Below, piece by piece: positions 32,617 to 32,680 of a stretch of DNA of 32,680 nucleotides (the stretch's first letter is position 1; each line of letters opens with the position of its first letter). Both the position numbers and the translations under genes were made by a program. The notes beneath the pieces were generated by a model. The model ran no database searches and was not told where the DNA came from. It saw nothing but the letters and a program-made list of their open reading frames with translations. Source of the stretch: Nitriliruptoraceae bacterium (GTDB lineage Bacteria; Actinomycetota; Nitriliruptoria; Nitriliruptorales; Nitriliruptoraceae); contig SKJX01000144.1 in the NCBI GenBank assembly GCA_007121785.1, positions 1 to 32,680 of the forward strand, in the 5' to 3' direction.

Positions 32617-32680
32617 TCAGATCCCTTCGATCCGGACCGTGGTGCTCAGCTGTCGGTGACCATGCCGCTTGCGCTGGCGG
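32617..32680 (-). CDS. rplU: 50S ribosomal protein L21 (3' end only)
   Basis: The last 20 codons read [20 protein letters not shown] and stop. This is the basic GHRQ-x-x-T-x-V-x-IxxI ending of bL21, in the place where rplU always precedes rpmA. The rest lies beyond the right edge. Confidence 0.9.
   Translation of the reverse strand, partial: RQRKRHGHRQLSTTVRIEGI

Overview
The window is high-GC DNA with short gaps, many 1-4 base stop/start overlaps, frequent GTG starts, and -10-like TAnnnT hexamers lying 6-8 bases before start codons, as expected for leaderless transcripts. With RsfS next to a histidine phosphatase, a CmtR-like metal sensor, a GAF-ANTAR regulator and a standalone TrpB2, this points to an actinobacterium. 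Many proteins are very rich in Asp and Glu, so a salt-tolerant deep lineage such as Nitriliruptoria or Euzebyales is my guess. It is an inference, not a demonstrated placement.

Both ends hold the conserved ribosome/GTPase neighbourhood, on the minus strand. The right end has rplU (3' end), rpmA, obgE and proB. The left end has nadD, a LytR-C-domain protein, rsfS and the start of a histidine phosphatase. About 27 kb of other genes separates proB from nadD, and no proA is present. A CbbX-like AAA ATPase sits directly behind proB.

From 2.6 to 8.6 kb lie TrpB2, a CoxE-type VWA protein, a CmtR-like ArsR regulator overlapping a small cation-efflux gene behind a striking concentric dyad operator, and a haem/FAD ferric-reductase-like enzyme. 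From 8.6 to 13.6 kb the DNA looks worn. Intact genes (GAF-ANTAR regulator, alpha/beta hydrolase, RlmM-like methyltransferase, isoprenylcysteine-methyltransferase-like membrane protein) alternate with remnants of a GNAT acetyltransferase, a VapBC toxin-antitoxin pair and an unidentified small ORF.

From 13.6 to 18.5 kb are a beta-propeller-like membrane protein paired with a MoxR ATPase, an alpha/beta hydrolase paired with methylglyoxal synthase, and a divergent quinone oxidoreductase.

The most coherent accessory unit is the minus-strand operon at 18.55-25.69 kb. In transcription order it encodes a lipoprotein substrate-binding protein, two different permeases, an ATPase (NitT/TauT-type importer), an unrecognised 117-residue membrane-anchored protein, an RraA-family enzyme, a KDG-type sugar kinase, an IclR regulator and a KDPG-type aldolase. 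It begins at an AT-rich promoter with an inverted repeat around the -10 box. It looks like an uptake and catabolic unit for an organic acid that enters 2-keto-3-deoxy-acid metabolism. The substrate is unknown, and the 117-residue protein is the best candidate for something undescribed. To its right are a YbaK-type deacylase, a second quinone oxidoreductase and a small coiled-coil membrane protein.
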